NCBI GenBank assembly: GCA_032622095.1
Contig: CP136065.1
Location: forward strand, 218,530,151-218,594,150
Origin: Siphonodentalium dalli
Taxonomy: Eukaryota; Mollusca; Scaphopoda; Gadilida; Siphonodentaliidae
Direction: 5' to 3'
DNA: 64,000 nt
Part shown: positions 22,744 through 34,216 of the stretch, piece after piece
Position numbering within the stretch: the first letter of the stretch is position 1
Layout: each line of letters opens with the position of its first letter
Notes under the pieces: model-generated
The model's database searches: none
Seen by the model: the letters and a program-made list of their open reading frames with translations, nothing else
What the model was told of the DNA's origin: nothing
Position numbers and translations under genes: made by a program

Positions 22744-23336
22744 TAACCCTGTGCCAATGCATTCTCTTATATATGCGAGTCGACCATAGGTCGCCTCGCA
22801 TATATAAGAGAATGCATTGGCCTAAAAAAATGATATTATTTTGTATAAGTGTTAAAGAATGTAAGAAAAAATTAAAAAAATGATAAAAAATTGTTAAAGA
22901 ATGTAAGAAATAATGATAACAAATGATAAAAATTGTTAAAGAATGTAAGAAATATTGATAAAAAATTATAAAAATTGTTAGAATGTAAGAAAAGATATAA
23001 AAATTGATAAAGAATGTAAGTAAAAATTATAAAAAATGATAAAATTGTTAAAGAATGTACGAAAAAATAAAACAAAATAACGTTTTTAAAGAATACAAAT
23101 TGTTAAAGAATGTAAGAAAAAATGATAAAAATTGTTAAAGAATGTAAGAAAAGATGATAAAAATTGTTAAAGAATGTAAGAAAAAATGATTTTAAAAAAT
23201 GATAAAAATTGTTAAAGAATGTAAGAAAATTGATAAAAAAAAAATGATAAAAAAATTGTTAGGCCAATGCATTCTCATATATGCGAGACGACCTATGGTC
23301 GACTCGCATATATCAGATAATGCATTGGCACAGGGT
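22744..23336. repeat. Hairpin-ended A-rich block, type example
   Basis: Ends read CCCTGTGCCAATGCATTC and GAATGCATTGGCACAGGG equivalents. The left hairpin (about 22753-22822) is itself a palindrome: CCAATGCATTCTCTTATA, GCGAG, a GTCGACCATAGGTCGC core, CTCGC, then the inverse. The right hairpin at about 23263-23329 repeats it in reverse complement. Related blocks lie at 20088-20312, 21617-22002, 23494-24076, 24230-24643, 26408-26568 and 27677-27909, from about 160 to 590 bp. Confidence 0.85.
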
Positions 23337-24825
23337 ATTTAATGTTGCGCCAGCGCATCTCTCGTCATGAAAGGGTTGAAGGTTACACGAGTCTGGCCGT
23401 ACGTCCACACGCTGGTAATTACATGTACTTCCTCGTAGAGGGCTATAGTGTGTCTGTGTCAATATATGATCGACAAACTACTTATACAGTATAACCCTGT
23501 GCCAATGCATTCTCTTATATATGCGAGTCGACCATAGGTCGTCTCGCCCATACAAAAGAATGCATTGGCCTAAATAATTTGATATTATTTTGTATAATTG
23601 TTAAAGAATGTCAGAATTTTTATTTAAATGATAAAATTGTTCAAGAATATACGAAAAAATAAAACAAAACAAAAAATTGTTAAAGAATGTAAGTGATAAC
23701 AAATGATAAAAATTATTAAAGAATGTAGATAAAAAATGATAAAAATTGTTAGAATGTAACAAAAGATTATGAAAATTGATAAAGAATGTAAGAAAAAATT
23801 ATAAAAAATGATAAAATTGTTCAAGAATGGACGAAAAACTAAAACAAAATAACGTTTCTAAAGAATACAAATTGTTAAAGAATGTAAGAAAAAAATGATA
23901 AAAATTGTTAAAGAATGTAAGAAAAAATGATAAAAAAAAATGATAAAAATTGTTAAAGAATGTAAGAAAATTGATAAAAAAAAATGATAAAAAATTGTTA
24001 GGCCAATGGATTCTCTTGTATATGCGAGGCGATCTATGGTCGACTCGCATGTATAAGATAATGCATTGGCACAGGGTATTTAATGTTGCGCCAGCGCAGC
24101 TCTCGTCATGAAAGGGTTGAAGGTTACACGAGTCTGGCCGTACGTCCACACGCTGGTAATTACATGTAATTCCTCGTAGGGGGCTATAGTGTGTCAATAT
24201 ATGATCGACAAACTACTTATACAATATAACCCTGTGCCAATGCATTCTCTTAAATATGTGAGTCGACCATAGGTCGCCTCGCATATATAAGAGAATGCAT
24301 TGGCCAAAAGAATTTGATATTATTTTGTATAATTGTTTAAAAATGTAAGAAATAATGTTAAAGAATGTAAGACATATTGATACAAAATGATAAAAATTGA
24401 TAAAGAATGTAAGAAAAGATTATAAAAATTGATAAAGAATGTACGAAAAAATAACATGTTTAAAGAATACAAATTGTTAAAGAATGTAAGAAAAAATGGA
24501 AAAAAATGATAAAAATTGTTAAAGAATGTAAGAAAAATTGATAAAGAAAATGATAACAAAAATTGTTAGGCCAATGCATTCTCATATATGCGAGAGAACT
24601 TATGGTCGACTCGCATATATCAGATAATGCATTGGCACAGGGTATTTAATGTTGCACCAGCGCATCTCTCGTCATGAAAGGGTTGAAGGTTACACGAAGT
24701 CTGGCCGCATCACGCTGGTAATTACAGGTAATTCATCGGAGAGTGATATAGTGTGTCTGTGTCAATATATGATCGACAAACTACGTATACAGTACACATA
24801 CCCACTGCTTAGTACATACGCAGTG

Positions 24826-25420
24826 AGTTCTATGTAATCCTGTATCATGCCATAAATCTCTACTCAGGCTAACGCCCATAGAGATCATATTCCACCAGTA
24901 CAAAACATGAGAATTTTTGACGTTCTGACCCGTTCTTACAGGGAACTTTATACATTGAACATTGAATATATTTATTTGTTAATACCTGCTCATCAATGAT
25001 CTACTTGACATTAGGGGGTGGTCGCTGTTCGAGATTGGATGGTTTCTATGAATTTTGTTAGCCCATCGACGTATATTAATATAGATCGCTTAAATATAGA
25101 TCGATGGTTAGCCTATATCGCAATAAACATTAATTAATTATGCAGAAGTAATTCCATAATAGTAAGCAACGAAAAGTAAATTCGCTCACAATGTCACTTA
25201 AATCGTGCAATTTCGAATTGGGACCTTCACCTACAGTAAAGTACATTGTTAAGGAACTGATAATAACTAAAATATATTCTCCCGTGTAGTTTTTTCGACT
25301 TTATAAGGTTCCCTGTCAAACTTCAAAACGTTCCCAGGTTTTGTACTGGTGGAATATGATCTCTACGGGCGTTAGCCAGAGTAGAGATTGATGGCATGAT
25401 CTATGTAAATCCATAAGTTA
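24826..25420. mobile_element. TIR element of about 590 bp (family E)
   Basis: The left end contains CATGCCATAAATCTCTACTC, GGCTAACGCCCATAGAGATC and TTCCACCAGTACAAAAC. The right end has the inverse of all three (25335-25420). Arms are about 110 bp with modest divergence. A solitary arm of the same family lies at 31437-31592. No transposase and no certain TSD. Confidence 0.75.
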
Positions 25421-26405
25421 TTGTATACATCTGACATTGCTCCACATTAACCTTCAAATATAATGCAAGAATCAACCGTCAAATGATTGATTGATTGGGG
25501 ATTTAACGTCATTTTAGCCGCTAGGATCAATCGTGAAATAACTCCAGACATATCTTTCATCGTTCCGATAAATATATACAGACCACAACGAGCGTCTAAA
25601 TCGAGAATGTTTTATCGAGTGAGTCGCGGACGGCGCAAGACTATATTGCATGAGCCCCCGCAACGAGTTCAACAAAATATTCTAGTTTATGATGCAAGTT
25701 GTGTTCTGTATGTATTCCACACCCTTGTGTCGGATAAGTTTAATTGATAATATTAACTACATTAATTGTGATTTAAGTCTGATGAGAAACCTGAAAGTAT
25801 CAGTGCATCACCCGAAGCGGATTGTTGAATGCAATTGGTAACATCTTGAAATGCGGTTATCCCGTCCCATTCCCATTGCGCAACAACATCTATAACAGGC
25901 AATTATTCTCCGCGCGTTGGGCGTATAAATTCTTTTTACGTTAATTGTCTTATAAAACTAATTAGAATTGCAACCATTCTAATAAACAAACTCACATTTG
26001 CCGCTTTCAAAACTCAAAGGACTCGCATAGCGCGCGTGATCGCCGACGTCACTAGGTTTTAGAGTTATCGTTCCTGAATGTCTCCAATTGCTCGTTGAAG
26101 ACATCAAGATGTATCCAATTGCTCGTTGAAGACATCGCTGTACGTTGTACGTCATCGCTCTTGATAATGACGTCAATTCGAAGTAGTTCCGGCTTGTATT
26201 CCACTTGTGGTATACCACAATATTATTTTCAATGGCCGGGATTCAGTTGCTTTCATGTGGCTAACGTTAACCGGTATATACCACTCTAATGTGAGCGATA
26301 GATAGCCAGCTATGAAAAATTTCATGAAGATTTGTATTCGGTGTGAACGTAACATTATTGACCGTTTCATGAGGCTCTTAACGGGAGCTGCGCTAGTGCA
26401 ACATG
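25421..26405. other. Region with no recognised gene
   Basis: A short tandem duplication containing CCAATTGCTCGTTGAAGACAT lies at about 26084-26136. Frames here are short and carry no motif. Confidence 0.5.
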
Positions 26406-26407
26406 AA

Positions 26408-26568
26408 AGAGCCTGTGCCAGTGCATTCCCATAGGGAGACTCGCATATTTAAGAGAATACACTGGCTGACACGGTCAATATAAATATTGTTAGAAATGTA
26501 TTATCCTATATATGCGAGGCAGCCTATGGGAAACTCACATATATAAGAGAATGCATTGGCATAGGGTT
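26408..26568. repeat. Short diverged hairpin-ended block
   Basis: GCCTGTGCCAGTGCATTC begins it and GAATGCATTGGCATAGGG ends it. Both hairpins are partly decayed and the A-rich core is reduced to a few tens of bases. It shows the family inserts outside the macrosatellite. Confidence 0.75.
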
Positions 26569-27653
26569 TTCGCAAAATTTAAGAAAGTCCCAGTCATTGA
26601 ATGGTTAAATCGTAGCATGTTGCACCGTTGGCTTGTGTCGCGTTCCCGTGACCGAAATCGAAATCGGAATGTGCTGTCCTGGAAGACTCAAGCCCCATTG
26701 ATATCACATTGCTTCCTATATGACACACTTGTGTGAGAATTGCAATTTTATCTCATTAATGGATCGTATCCACAATCAATACGATACATTTCGTCAAAGC
26801 CCGGACACAGGCGAGCTTAAAAAACATGCACAGTCGAAAATGTAGCACGGGTAAATTAAATTCATAGATAATAAATTGAGTTAATTCACCCTGGAATTCA
26901 AAGACCTTCGGGCGATGCATTATCGTGTTAGCAACTAACCCAGAACCAATTGATTTCTGTAAACTGTAAACACGTCAAAACTGGGATCGACGCACACCAT
27001 CAACCATAATTTATTCGCCGCGTCAGAGGGTGGAACAAACTTCACCAGAGTTCACCCCCCCCCCCCCCCCCCCCACGGGCAAGAGGACGACAGGTAGAAA
27101 TGTGGTGAGCTGTTTCAAACGGACATGGCTCGGATAAATCTCCAAATGATTTCTAAGTAATTTGAACTGATGCTTAATATAGATATCTGATGTCGAATCC
27201 GTTCCCATGACAACATATTTTTTTTTATATTTGTTATATCTCACATATCGTAATAGTTCATGGAATATATACTGTTTAAACTAATATATATAATTTTTTT
27301 TATACACATACACGAAATAGCTATATGCAGATTTTAGATGAAAAAAATTGTCATTATCACTGCAATTTTCCCGCTGTTTTATATGTATCGCACATAAATC
27401 TGACAGACGCTCTTTATAATTTAGTTTTCTTAATTTGCCACTTTAAATCCAAAATATGGTGTTAGCATTTCTATAAACAAACTCATCAAAGCACCACATG
27501 GGCCGACGCACGCCATCACACGGTTTTGCTTCGCGCCATCGAGAGTGATACAGATTTTGCCTGAACATATTTGCTCACTGCCCTGCATGCCATTCACCCA
27601 GATTTAGCCCAACCCGAAAAAGAGAAGCACACGCAGCAATTAGTGGAGCTGTC
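26569..27653. other. Region with a 20-bp poly-C tract, no gene
   Basis: The C-run at 27055-27074 is the main landmark. At about 27105-27135 and 27395-27425 are fragments (AAACGGACATGGCTC, GACGCTCTTTATAA) of the family F element found at 51.9, 52.8 and 58.1 kb. Confidence 0.55.
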
Positions 27654-28054
27654 TTAACCCTTTACCCAACAGAATGGCCCTGTGCCAATGCATTCTCTTA
27701 TATATGCGAGTCGACCATAGGTCGCCTCGCATATATAAGAGAATGCATTGGCTTAACACATTAAAAATTATAAAATTGTTAAAGAGTGTAAGAAAAATGG
27801 TAAAAAGTGTTTAAAAAAGATTTTTTTTTTAGGCCAATGCATTCTCTTATATATGCGAGGCGACCTATGGTCGACTCGCATATATAAGAGAATGCATTGG
27901 CACAGGGCATAACTGTAACTATCACAATGTGGTCAAGGAGCCGGTTCCAATGATATCCATATTTGTATGGTTCTATTGAGACAGACCGAAGATATTTTAG
28001 GCTGTTGAAGCTTTATTTGGCCGGTTTTGGCCGGTTTGTTGGGTAAAGGGTTAA
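27654..28054. mobile_element. piggyBac-type MITE 2 (401 bp)
   Basis: Same ends as MITE 1 (TTAA-CCCTTTACCCAACA and TGTTGGGTAAAGGG-TTAA), the same internal hairpin block and the same right arm. It differs from MITE 1 by few substitutions and a slightly longer A/T core. It sits in a copy of family F: the sequence after the right TTAA reads ACAGATATGGCTCG, close to the ACGGACATGGCTC that follows TTAA in intact family F copies. Confidence 0.85.
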
Positions 28055-28789
28055 ACAGATATGGCTCGTTTTAGTATTCAAAGAAAGAGTGCGCATCAAA
28101 GATGGCTCTGGGCGAATTTTTTTGTCCATGAGAGTGAATTTATTGGACGCACTTAATGTGGCCATCGTCTCTGAAAAAGATCTCCTGTTAGGCATTCCGC
28201 ATTACAGTGAAACAATAAATAAGCGCATTTTCGAGACAGTCCATTCATTTATTTCCTCGACTGATCGATTCTCATAAAAATGTTATCCTACTCCCCTAAC
28301 GCGAGACCATAGCCACTCCAAACAGCAACATCGTGCAGCAGCCACTCTAAATACATTTATCAGCAGCCGAATGCCAGAGGAGATGGGCTCTGATAAGTTC
28401 TGCAACTTGTGCTCCGATCATCTGTGCCCACACAACTATCTATGTCTATAATAATATGTGTGACGTATATATACGTTCTGGGTCACAATAAATATGTTCA
28501 ACACTAAAAATGGATGACCTAAAGAACAGTATCTCAGAACTCAGATAAATATAACAAATCGGACGAAACCTGGGTTTTTGAACTAAATCAAGATAGTGTT
28601 GTGAAAGAGCCATATACCCAATATCAATGGTAAAGAAATTGGACAAACCTGGTTTTAAAATTGATCGATATATTGCTGTGAAAGATCCATATACCGAATA
28701 TGAATGGAATAGGTTGAATTTTGATCAAGATATAACGCTAACGCTCATACAATAGCTAAAAAGCACAAACTTAGGGCCATAACTCAGGT
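28055..28789. other. Region with no recognised feature
   Basis: Probably includes remains of family F just after the MITE. A degenerate local duplication around GTGAAAG.GCCATATACC is seen at about 28599-28700. No gene. Confidence 0.45.
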
Positions 28790-29061
28790 AAAATAAATTT
28801 CCTTTGTGGCGCGGACCACAGTGAAAACACATGTTAAATAGCGTACACCTGAAACCTCGTGAATTGGCCTATTATGTCATTGTCCGTACATAATATGCTT
28901 AGAATCATCATCATTGTGAGTCGATAATATGACTAAAAGGTTATCATTTTCAGCGCATTATATCGACTCAAAATGAGGAGAATCTAAGCAGATTATCTAC
29001 CTAAAACAAGTTTTTTTTATAAAAAGATAATGTGCGGTTTCCGGAGGAACAGACAGGAAAG
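28790..29061 (+). mobile_element. Family A element, partial copy
   Basis: Starts within the TTTGTGGCGCGGACCACAG core and runs through the inverted pair around TATCGACTCAAAATGAGG to GGAGGAACAGACAGG. The left 60-100 bp are missing. Confidence 0.7.
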
Positions 29062-30096
29062 TCACTCTGAGAAAGAAGAATCCTAAAACAACCATTTACC
29101 TTGAGAAGTCAGCCAAGTTCGTATTTGATTTTAAAACTGAGTTAATACAAATTTTGGGATTGCCATAAGATTGTAAGTAAATCTGATTTCATCAAGAGTG
29201 TTCCTCGAGGTAAGACTCTTTAATGTTTGCTGTTATAATTTACATGAGCTACTGTTAGCGTCCTTTTTAATGTCATAAGCTACCCGCAGTTGGTAGGGAA
29301 TTCCCGATTACGTCGGGCACTTATAAATATATCTATCCGTCGTATAAAGAACGAAACTCAGGACCATTTATATTAATCATTTATTGTATATACCTGTCAA
29401 AGCAACATTTGTTCATAATTATTATCAGCAAATGAATGCAACATATTGCCAACTATATCAAATCGATAATGCTATATTTTGTTCTGCTTGCTAATAGTAC
29501 CATGTTCAAACAGTTCTACTCAAATTTATTGGTGCCGATATTTAGTCATACCGCGGTATCATTTTCAATACCGTAATCGGTATTAAAATCCGGATACCGT
29601 GAAGCCCTAGGTAAGAGCAGCGACACAGAAATCTCAATTCCTTAAAGTGTGGTAATTGCAATTAGGAAGTGTCTGAAGTCTTTAAATTTAACATATTTAT
29701 CGACCGGGATATTAGCATAAATTCAGACGTCAGGCCACCGCCAGGATTTAAACTGTTTAAACTTGTAGATTATTTAACTGTTTTATCACCCTTGCGCCTA
29801 AGCTTATACACTATAAATATATTGAATCTAACGGGAAAGAAGAAATATGGCCTTGTTGCATGCAAATTTAATCGATTTATTCAGTGGCGATTATAGGATG
29901 TGGTTAATCTAATTACACCAATAAGCGAACACTTACCCCCGGGCTCGTCTCGTACGATTTCACAGAATGACTGTCTGGTCCTTGATCCTATGGCTCACTG
30001 AGTTATCCGCGTTTGAGTGGTGATGCTAATTTCCCATGATGTCGGTGAGTCCTGATCAATTGCCATGGTGCTGCTGGACCAATTGACGCTATTTGG
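29062..30096. other. Region with no recognised gene
   Basis: At about 29300-29325 GGGAATTCCCGATTACGTCG resembles a decayed Helitron-like 3' hairpin. A palindromic stretch ATACCGCGGTATCATT..ATACCGTAATCGGTAT lies at 29550-29583. Nothing coding. Confidence 0.45.
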
Positions 30097-30383
30097 CTGC
30101 AACATATCCTCATATAAAAAGGGTCATTTTGGACGTAAATATTCACATAGGTTCAATTGGACTTTAAAAAAAATGAAATATAGCCACATTGAGCTTATAC
30201 CCGTTATTCCGTTGAATGGCGCGGGCCGCAGTGAACACACCTTATAATTACCACGAACCTGGTAAGTCGTGGCGGTGAAAAAGTAGATTAAATAGTGCCA
30301 ATATTTTCGTATTGAGAAAAGCACTAACCGGACATTCAAAATAAGCCCGTATTGTGCTTATTTTCACGAGAACATGCAGGCTG
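30097..30383 (+). mobile_element. Family A element, complete short copy
   Basis: CTGCAACATATCCTC to GAACATGCAGGCTG, 287 bp, uninterrupted. It serves as the reference for reading the two interrupted copies at 19-20.6 kb. Confidence 0.75.
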
Positions 30384-30671
30384 TATGAAAGATGCCGTAA
30401 TTTTCGCGGTGTGGCTGAGGCGCAACTGTCCTATTGACGTCTTGTATTTCGCCATATCCAGTGAGGGTGATAAGAAATTATCAAGCATATACTATGAAAT
30501 ACACTAACAAGTACATCCAACGAATTATTGCATATATAAGTCCACTGTTGTAAATGTTTGCAGCAATATGCCATGGTAACACTATAATTGACATGTTGTA
30601 TATACCTTAATAACTTATTTAAACACAAATAATATGGACACAATTGTCTGAAATAAAGATATATATATCAA

Positions 30672-31352
30672 CTAGAAGGTGACCCGACTTCGTCCGGGCT
30701 ATTAAAAAACCAAATTTCAAGTCGATTGCTCCACCCGTTTCCTAGATCTGGTCTGCGCATGCGCGAAGCTGGTGTCGCACGTGCTCGGCGACCCGATAAA
30801 ATTCGTATCCGGGGCAAGATACATTCACATACCAAATTTCAAGTCGATAGCTACACCCGTTTCCGAGATATATAGCCCAATGTCATTTGCGGATACCTCG
30901 GCCGGTGATGAGTTAACGCGACACAGTCAAATGCATCGGCAGGGTGAGAGTTAACGTAATCTAACTTTATGACCTCTGACGACGTCATAGAAATTACGCA
31001 TTGATTTTATCCCGATAAAAGCATCGGACCACTTGTACCTAATAATTGAGGCAGATAACTAAAACGGATACATACATATTATATATCGTTGGAAAGAGGA
31101 CACGCCACAGATTCTAACCGTGCAAATTATATGACTGGCAATTTATTATTCGCGCTATATCGAATCGATTTGTGAGCACCGAACTGAAATATATTAGCGC
31201 AAAAACGGCGTAAAAACAGATTTGACCTCCGCACGTGAAAAGTTGACCTCGCACGGACAAATAAATATGCCTATGTTCGTCTCCGGCCGAAAACACATCC
31301 AAATACCAAATTTCATCGAAATTGGCTTAGTCGTTTTTGAGTCCATCGATTT

Positions 31353-31396
<44 letters not shown>

Positions 31397-31426
31397 AACA
31401 CACAGATCTTTCAAAATATATAATAG
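30672..31426 (-). mobile_element. Helitron-like non-autonomous element (reverse copy)
   Basis: On the minus strand it begins TCTATTATATATTTTGA and ends with hairpin AGCCCGGACGAAGTCGGG, then CTAG. A CA microsatellite at about 31357-31391 (GT in element sense) follows the 5' end, in the same position as in the other copies. It carries the AAATTTGGTATGTG-type module but fewer TGACCTTGACC blocks than the 10.8-12.3 kb units. Confidence 0.6.
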
Positions 31427-31436
31427 ACAAAGAAAT

Positions 31437-31592
31437 ATATTCACCGTGTCGTGTGTTCAATGCTATAATGTTCCCCGTCACAACAGGTCAGACCGTCAGA
31501 ACATCGAAAAGTTCCCAGATCTGGAACTGGTGGAAACTTATCTCTACGGGCGTAGCCAGAGTGAAGATTCGTGCCAAGATCTGACGTCACAC
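31437..31592. repeat. Solitary arm of TIR family E
   Basis: Contains AACTGGTGGAAACTTATCTC, CTACGGGCGTAGCCAGAGT and a degenerate GATCTGACG, matching the right arm of 24826-25420. No partner arm was found nearby. Confidence 0.65.
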
Positions 31593-32462
31593 ATGGATTA
31601 ATGAAGCTACATAATCCCCGAAGTTTAACCTATTAAACCTGCTGGCTTTGGAACAATATGATGTCCAAGACAGGTCGGCGGAGTATTAACACAAACTGCA
31701 CGTTAATGTTCAGAAATGTATGAACAGGTTTCAACGTACTGTGCAGTGCGTAAACGCTCTTTATTATTGCCGTATATAGATGAGTCACGCTCTTCAATAC
31801 CACCTGCTGTACAAACAAGTCACACGTGTTTAAGTCAGCGGAGAGTCGGTCTTACTTCAATAATATGACCATACGCCCAGGGGGGGGGGGGGTCGGAAAA
31901 AAGTGCCATGACAGTGGGTACCAACCACCCCCCTATTTGAAGGAATTGTTTTTCCAATTTCATGCAGGGTACCCACCCACGTTTTACCTAAAAATCTGTA
32001 GTCTCACACCATTTAGACTTGGTATTTGTTTCAGTTATAAAGTCTGAGAACAGATAAGAATCATATAAACCTGCAGCACCCATTGTTATCGTGTTTGTTT
32101 TTGTTTATCAATTGATTCATGACTTGTAAACAAGTTATATGAACATTTTACCATATTTCCAATGCTTGTCTGTAATAACTTTAAATACAACTGTATCGAA
32201 AATATAAAATACAAATTTAGGCAAAACATTTATGCTAAATAGTAATGGACCCACACGATCTTATACCATCTGACAACATGGCGTTTAACAGATTAATCAG
32301 CATTCATATGGCTTTGATGTGAAATTGTGTCCAAAAAAAAACAACAATAACTTAAACTAAAAAATCAAACAAAAATCTGGATGTGGCTTTAAATAGCATT
32401 CAATACTTTCTAGCATGGTGGGATTTCCATGTTTTGCCTCTTATGCTGTCTGATCAGGTCTA
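31593..32462. other. Region with a poly-G tract, no gene
   Basis: A 13-bp G-run at 31880-31892 is followed by TCGGAAAAAAGTGCC, resembling the sequence near the C-runs at 8.2 and 33.6 kb. No coding region supported. Confidence 0.5.
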
Positions 32463-33228
32463 AGGGTGGATACACACAAGCATGTAATCTATGTAATATA
32501 TCGTGTATTTGGCGTTTTAGATGGATCGTACAGACAATGCAATATGTGTCCACTGACAACCCAATCATTGCCGACGTGTTGACCGCACTTGGTTCTAGTT
32601 CCAATTAAGTCGGAATATAGATAAGCCGCTATCTTAGACCGAGTCGCCAGACCACTTAAGATATTATTGGGATAACCCATATGGTGGACGTTCTAATTAA
32701 ATAATTACCAATCCTCTCTTGATATTCATAGCAGTGGTGGATCAGGATTTCCACCAACTTGGGGCTATATGTTATCCCGAAAGCTACTAGGCGGCAGTGT
32801 GACTAACTCTGAGCTATTCACCTAAAACATATTATATTGTACCTTTTTTCCCAGTTGCATTCAACTAAGTCCCTTATCGATTTTAAGCTTTCGCGACCCC
32901 ACGCCAAACAAGCATCATGGTCGAAATTGGTTCAATATCAAGCCTGTATATTCCAGACGTGTCGCTTCTGTTGTCTGTGCATTAATAAAATGCCAGATAT
33001 CACATGGACTTGGCAAATTTCCGCATCCGTAAGAGAAGACATGTTTTGGGTTGGCCTTAAATGTCCTGATAGCAGACAGTTTTACTTCGCTTATCACTAC
33101 TCACTTGTCTGGCCTGTTAACAATGAACCTCTTCAGCGCAGGTGACTAATGTTGTCAATTATTGGTGTGGCCATGTAAAATACATGTATTTTACATACAG
33201 ACATTACATGCATGTGTGTATCCACCCT
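32463..33228. mobile_element. TIR element of 766 bp (family G)
   Basis: AGGGTGGATACACACAAGC at 32463 is matched by its inverse ending at 33228. The TIR is 26 bp with one mismatch, and a looser extension (GGTC..) lies outside. The internal frame 32837-33145 (103 codons) has no domain I recognise and is not claimed. No certain TSD. Confidence 0.7.
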
Positions 33229-33846
33229 ATGGACCAATGAGTAAACATTAATGATATAAATTAATAGCTTTATTCATTTGTATTTACTTTAATCATGGGT
33301 GTCATAACTGTCCATTTTCATCTTGAACCAATTGGCGTTGGTACTTGACAATGTGATCTGATGAAAAAGACGAAATTGTGAGTGTTGGTTTGTAACCGGC
33401 ATTTCTGAGAAGCATTATGTCTATATCCACACTAACTACCCCCCCCCCCCCCCCCCAAGCCCTGACCTAAGTGTCATACATACCATAACAATGATGCTGA
33501 ACACTTTGAGGCAATTATATTGCAGAAATGTTGTAAGAGGGAAAAACTGTGACCACTTGGAAAAAGTTACTTTTTTCGCGGCTGAACTACCCACCCACCC
33601 GACCTGCTGTATGGAAAAAAAGTGAATGACCCCCCCCCCCCCCCCCCCCCCGCATAAGCTAGGATATACATGTGCTTTTTTTAAATCTTATATTAATAAC
33701 TTCATAGATTTGTATTCCCATCAAATAAGATACATTAATATCTTATGTCGTGGTATGATTAATTACACTTCAGACATGCACAAGGGTTCATCAAAAGAGT
33801 GGGTCCTATAGCTAGAAATTTCGTATATCAATTAGGCCAATCACAC
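33229..33846. other. Region with two poly-C tracts, no gene
   Basis: C-runs of 18 bp (33439-33456) and 22 bp (33630-33651) are the only strong landmarks. The proline-rich frame starting at 33626 reads the second run. Confidence 0.55.
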
Positions 33847-34110
33847 ATCAGGGCATGTGAGAAATCAGAGATTCACAATGCAAACAGACTACGAGCTCAC
33901 CACGTCAGACTTAAAACCTTTAAAAAAAACATTTAACCCGTGCCTTTTGTACAAATTATATATATCTTTAATCCTCCGATAACGAAGAGTGGATAAATCA
34001 GGGCATGTGAGAAATCAGAGATTCACAATGCAAACAGACTACGAGCTCACCACGTCAGACTTAAAACCTAAAAACAAAACAATTTAAAAGCCGTGCCTTT
34101 TGTACAAATT
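33847..34110. repeat. Tandem duplication, 150-bp period
   Basis: ATCAGGGCATGTGAGAAATC starts at 33847 and again at 33997. About 113 bp are nearly identical (through GTGCCTTTTGTACAAATTAT), with a unique 37-bp tail in the first copy. Confidence 0.9.
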
Positions 34111-34163
34111 ATTATAGAATATAAGCTCCCAACATCAAACTGAAAGTGTTCAAAAGACAAGAC

Positions 34164-34216
34164 CACGCTGGTCATCCGTGTAACGAGGACCCGGATAAGT
34201 AACGACGGACGCGACT
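34164..34216 (+). repeat. Left 53-bp TIR
   Basis: Exact inverse of 37729-37781. Contains GTAACGAGGACCCGG and GTAACGACGGACGCG, the two motifs repeated subterminally. Confidence 0.95.

Larger units (their letters stand above)
21574..24800. repeat. Macrosatellite with hairpin-ended A-rich blocks
   Basis: Tandem units are recognised by GGTTGAAGGTTACACGA at about 22032, 22624, 23367, 24108 and 24676, giving spacings near 590, 743, 741 and 567 bp. Each unit has a unique part (TCTGGCCGTA..CTTATACAGTATAA), a left hairpin, 10-20 A-rich monomers of about 30 bp (GATAAAAATTGTTAAAGAAT), and a right hairpin that is the reverse complement of the left. The second unit has lost its left hairpin. Length differences come mostly from monomer number. 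Minus-strand ORFs rich in F, N, L and I are translations of the monomers. Confidence 0.9.

Noticed and set aside
22872-24559. F/N/L-rich minus-strand ORFs resembling membrane proteins
   Set aside because: They are translations of the A-rich monomers of the macrosatellite.
32837-33145. 103-codon ORF with a Cys-rich patch
   Set aside because: It lies inside a TIR element and has no recognisable domain or codon evidence. It is mentioned only as a possible remnant.
33355-33380. Hammerhead-ribozyme-like core (CTGATGA..CGAAA)
   Set aside because: The bases between the two conserved boxes cannot form stem II, and no stem I/III partner was seen. A second CTGATGAG at 25777 fails for the same reason.
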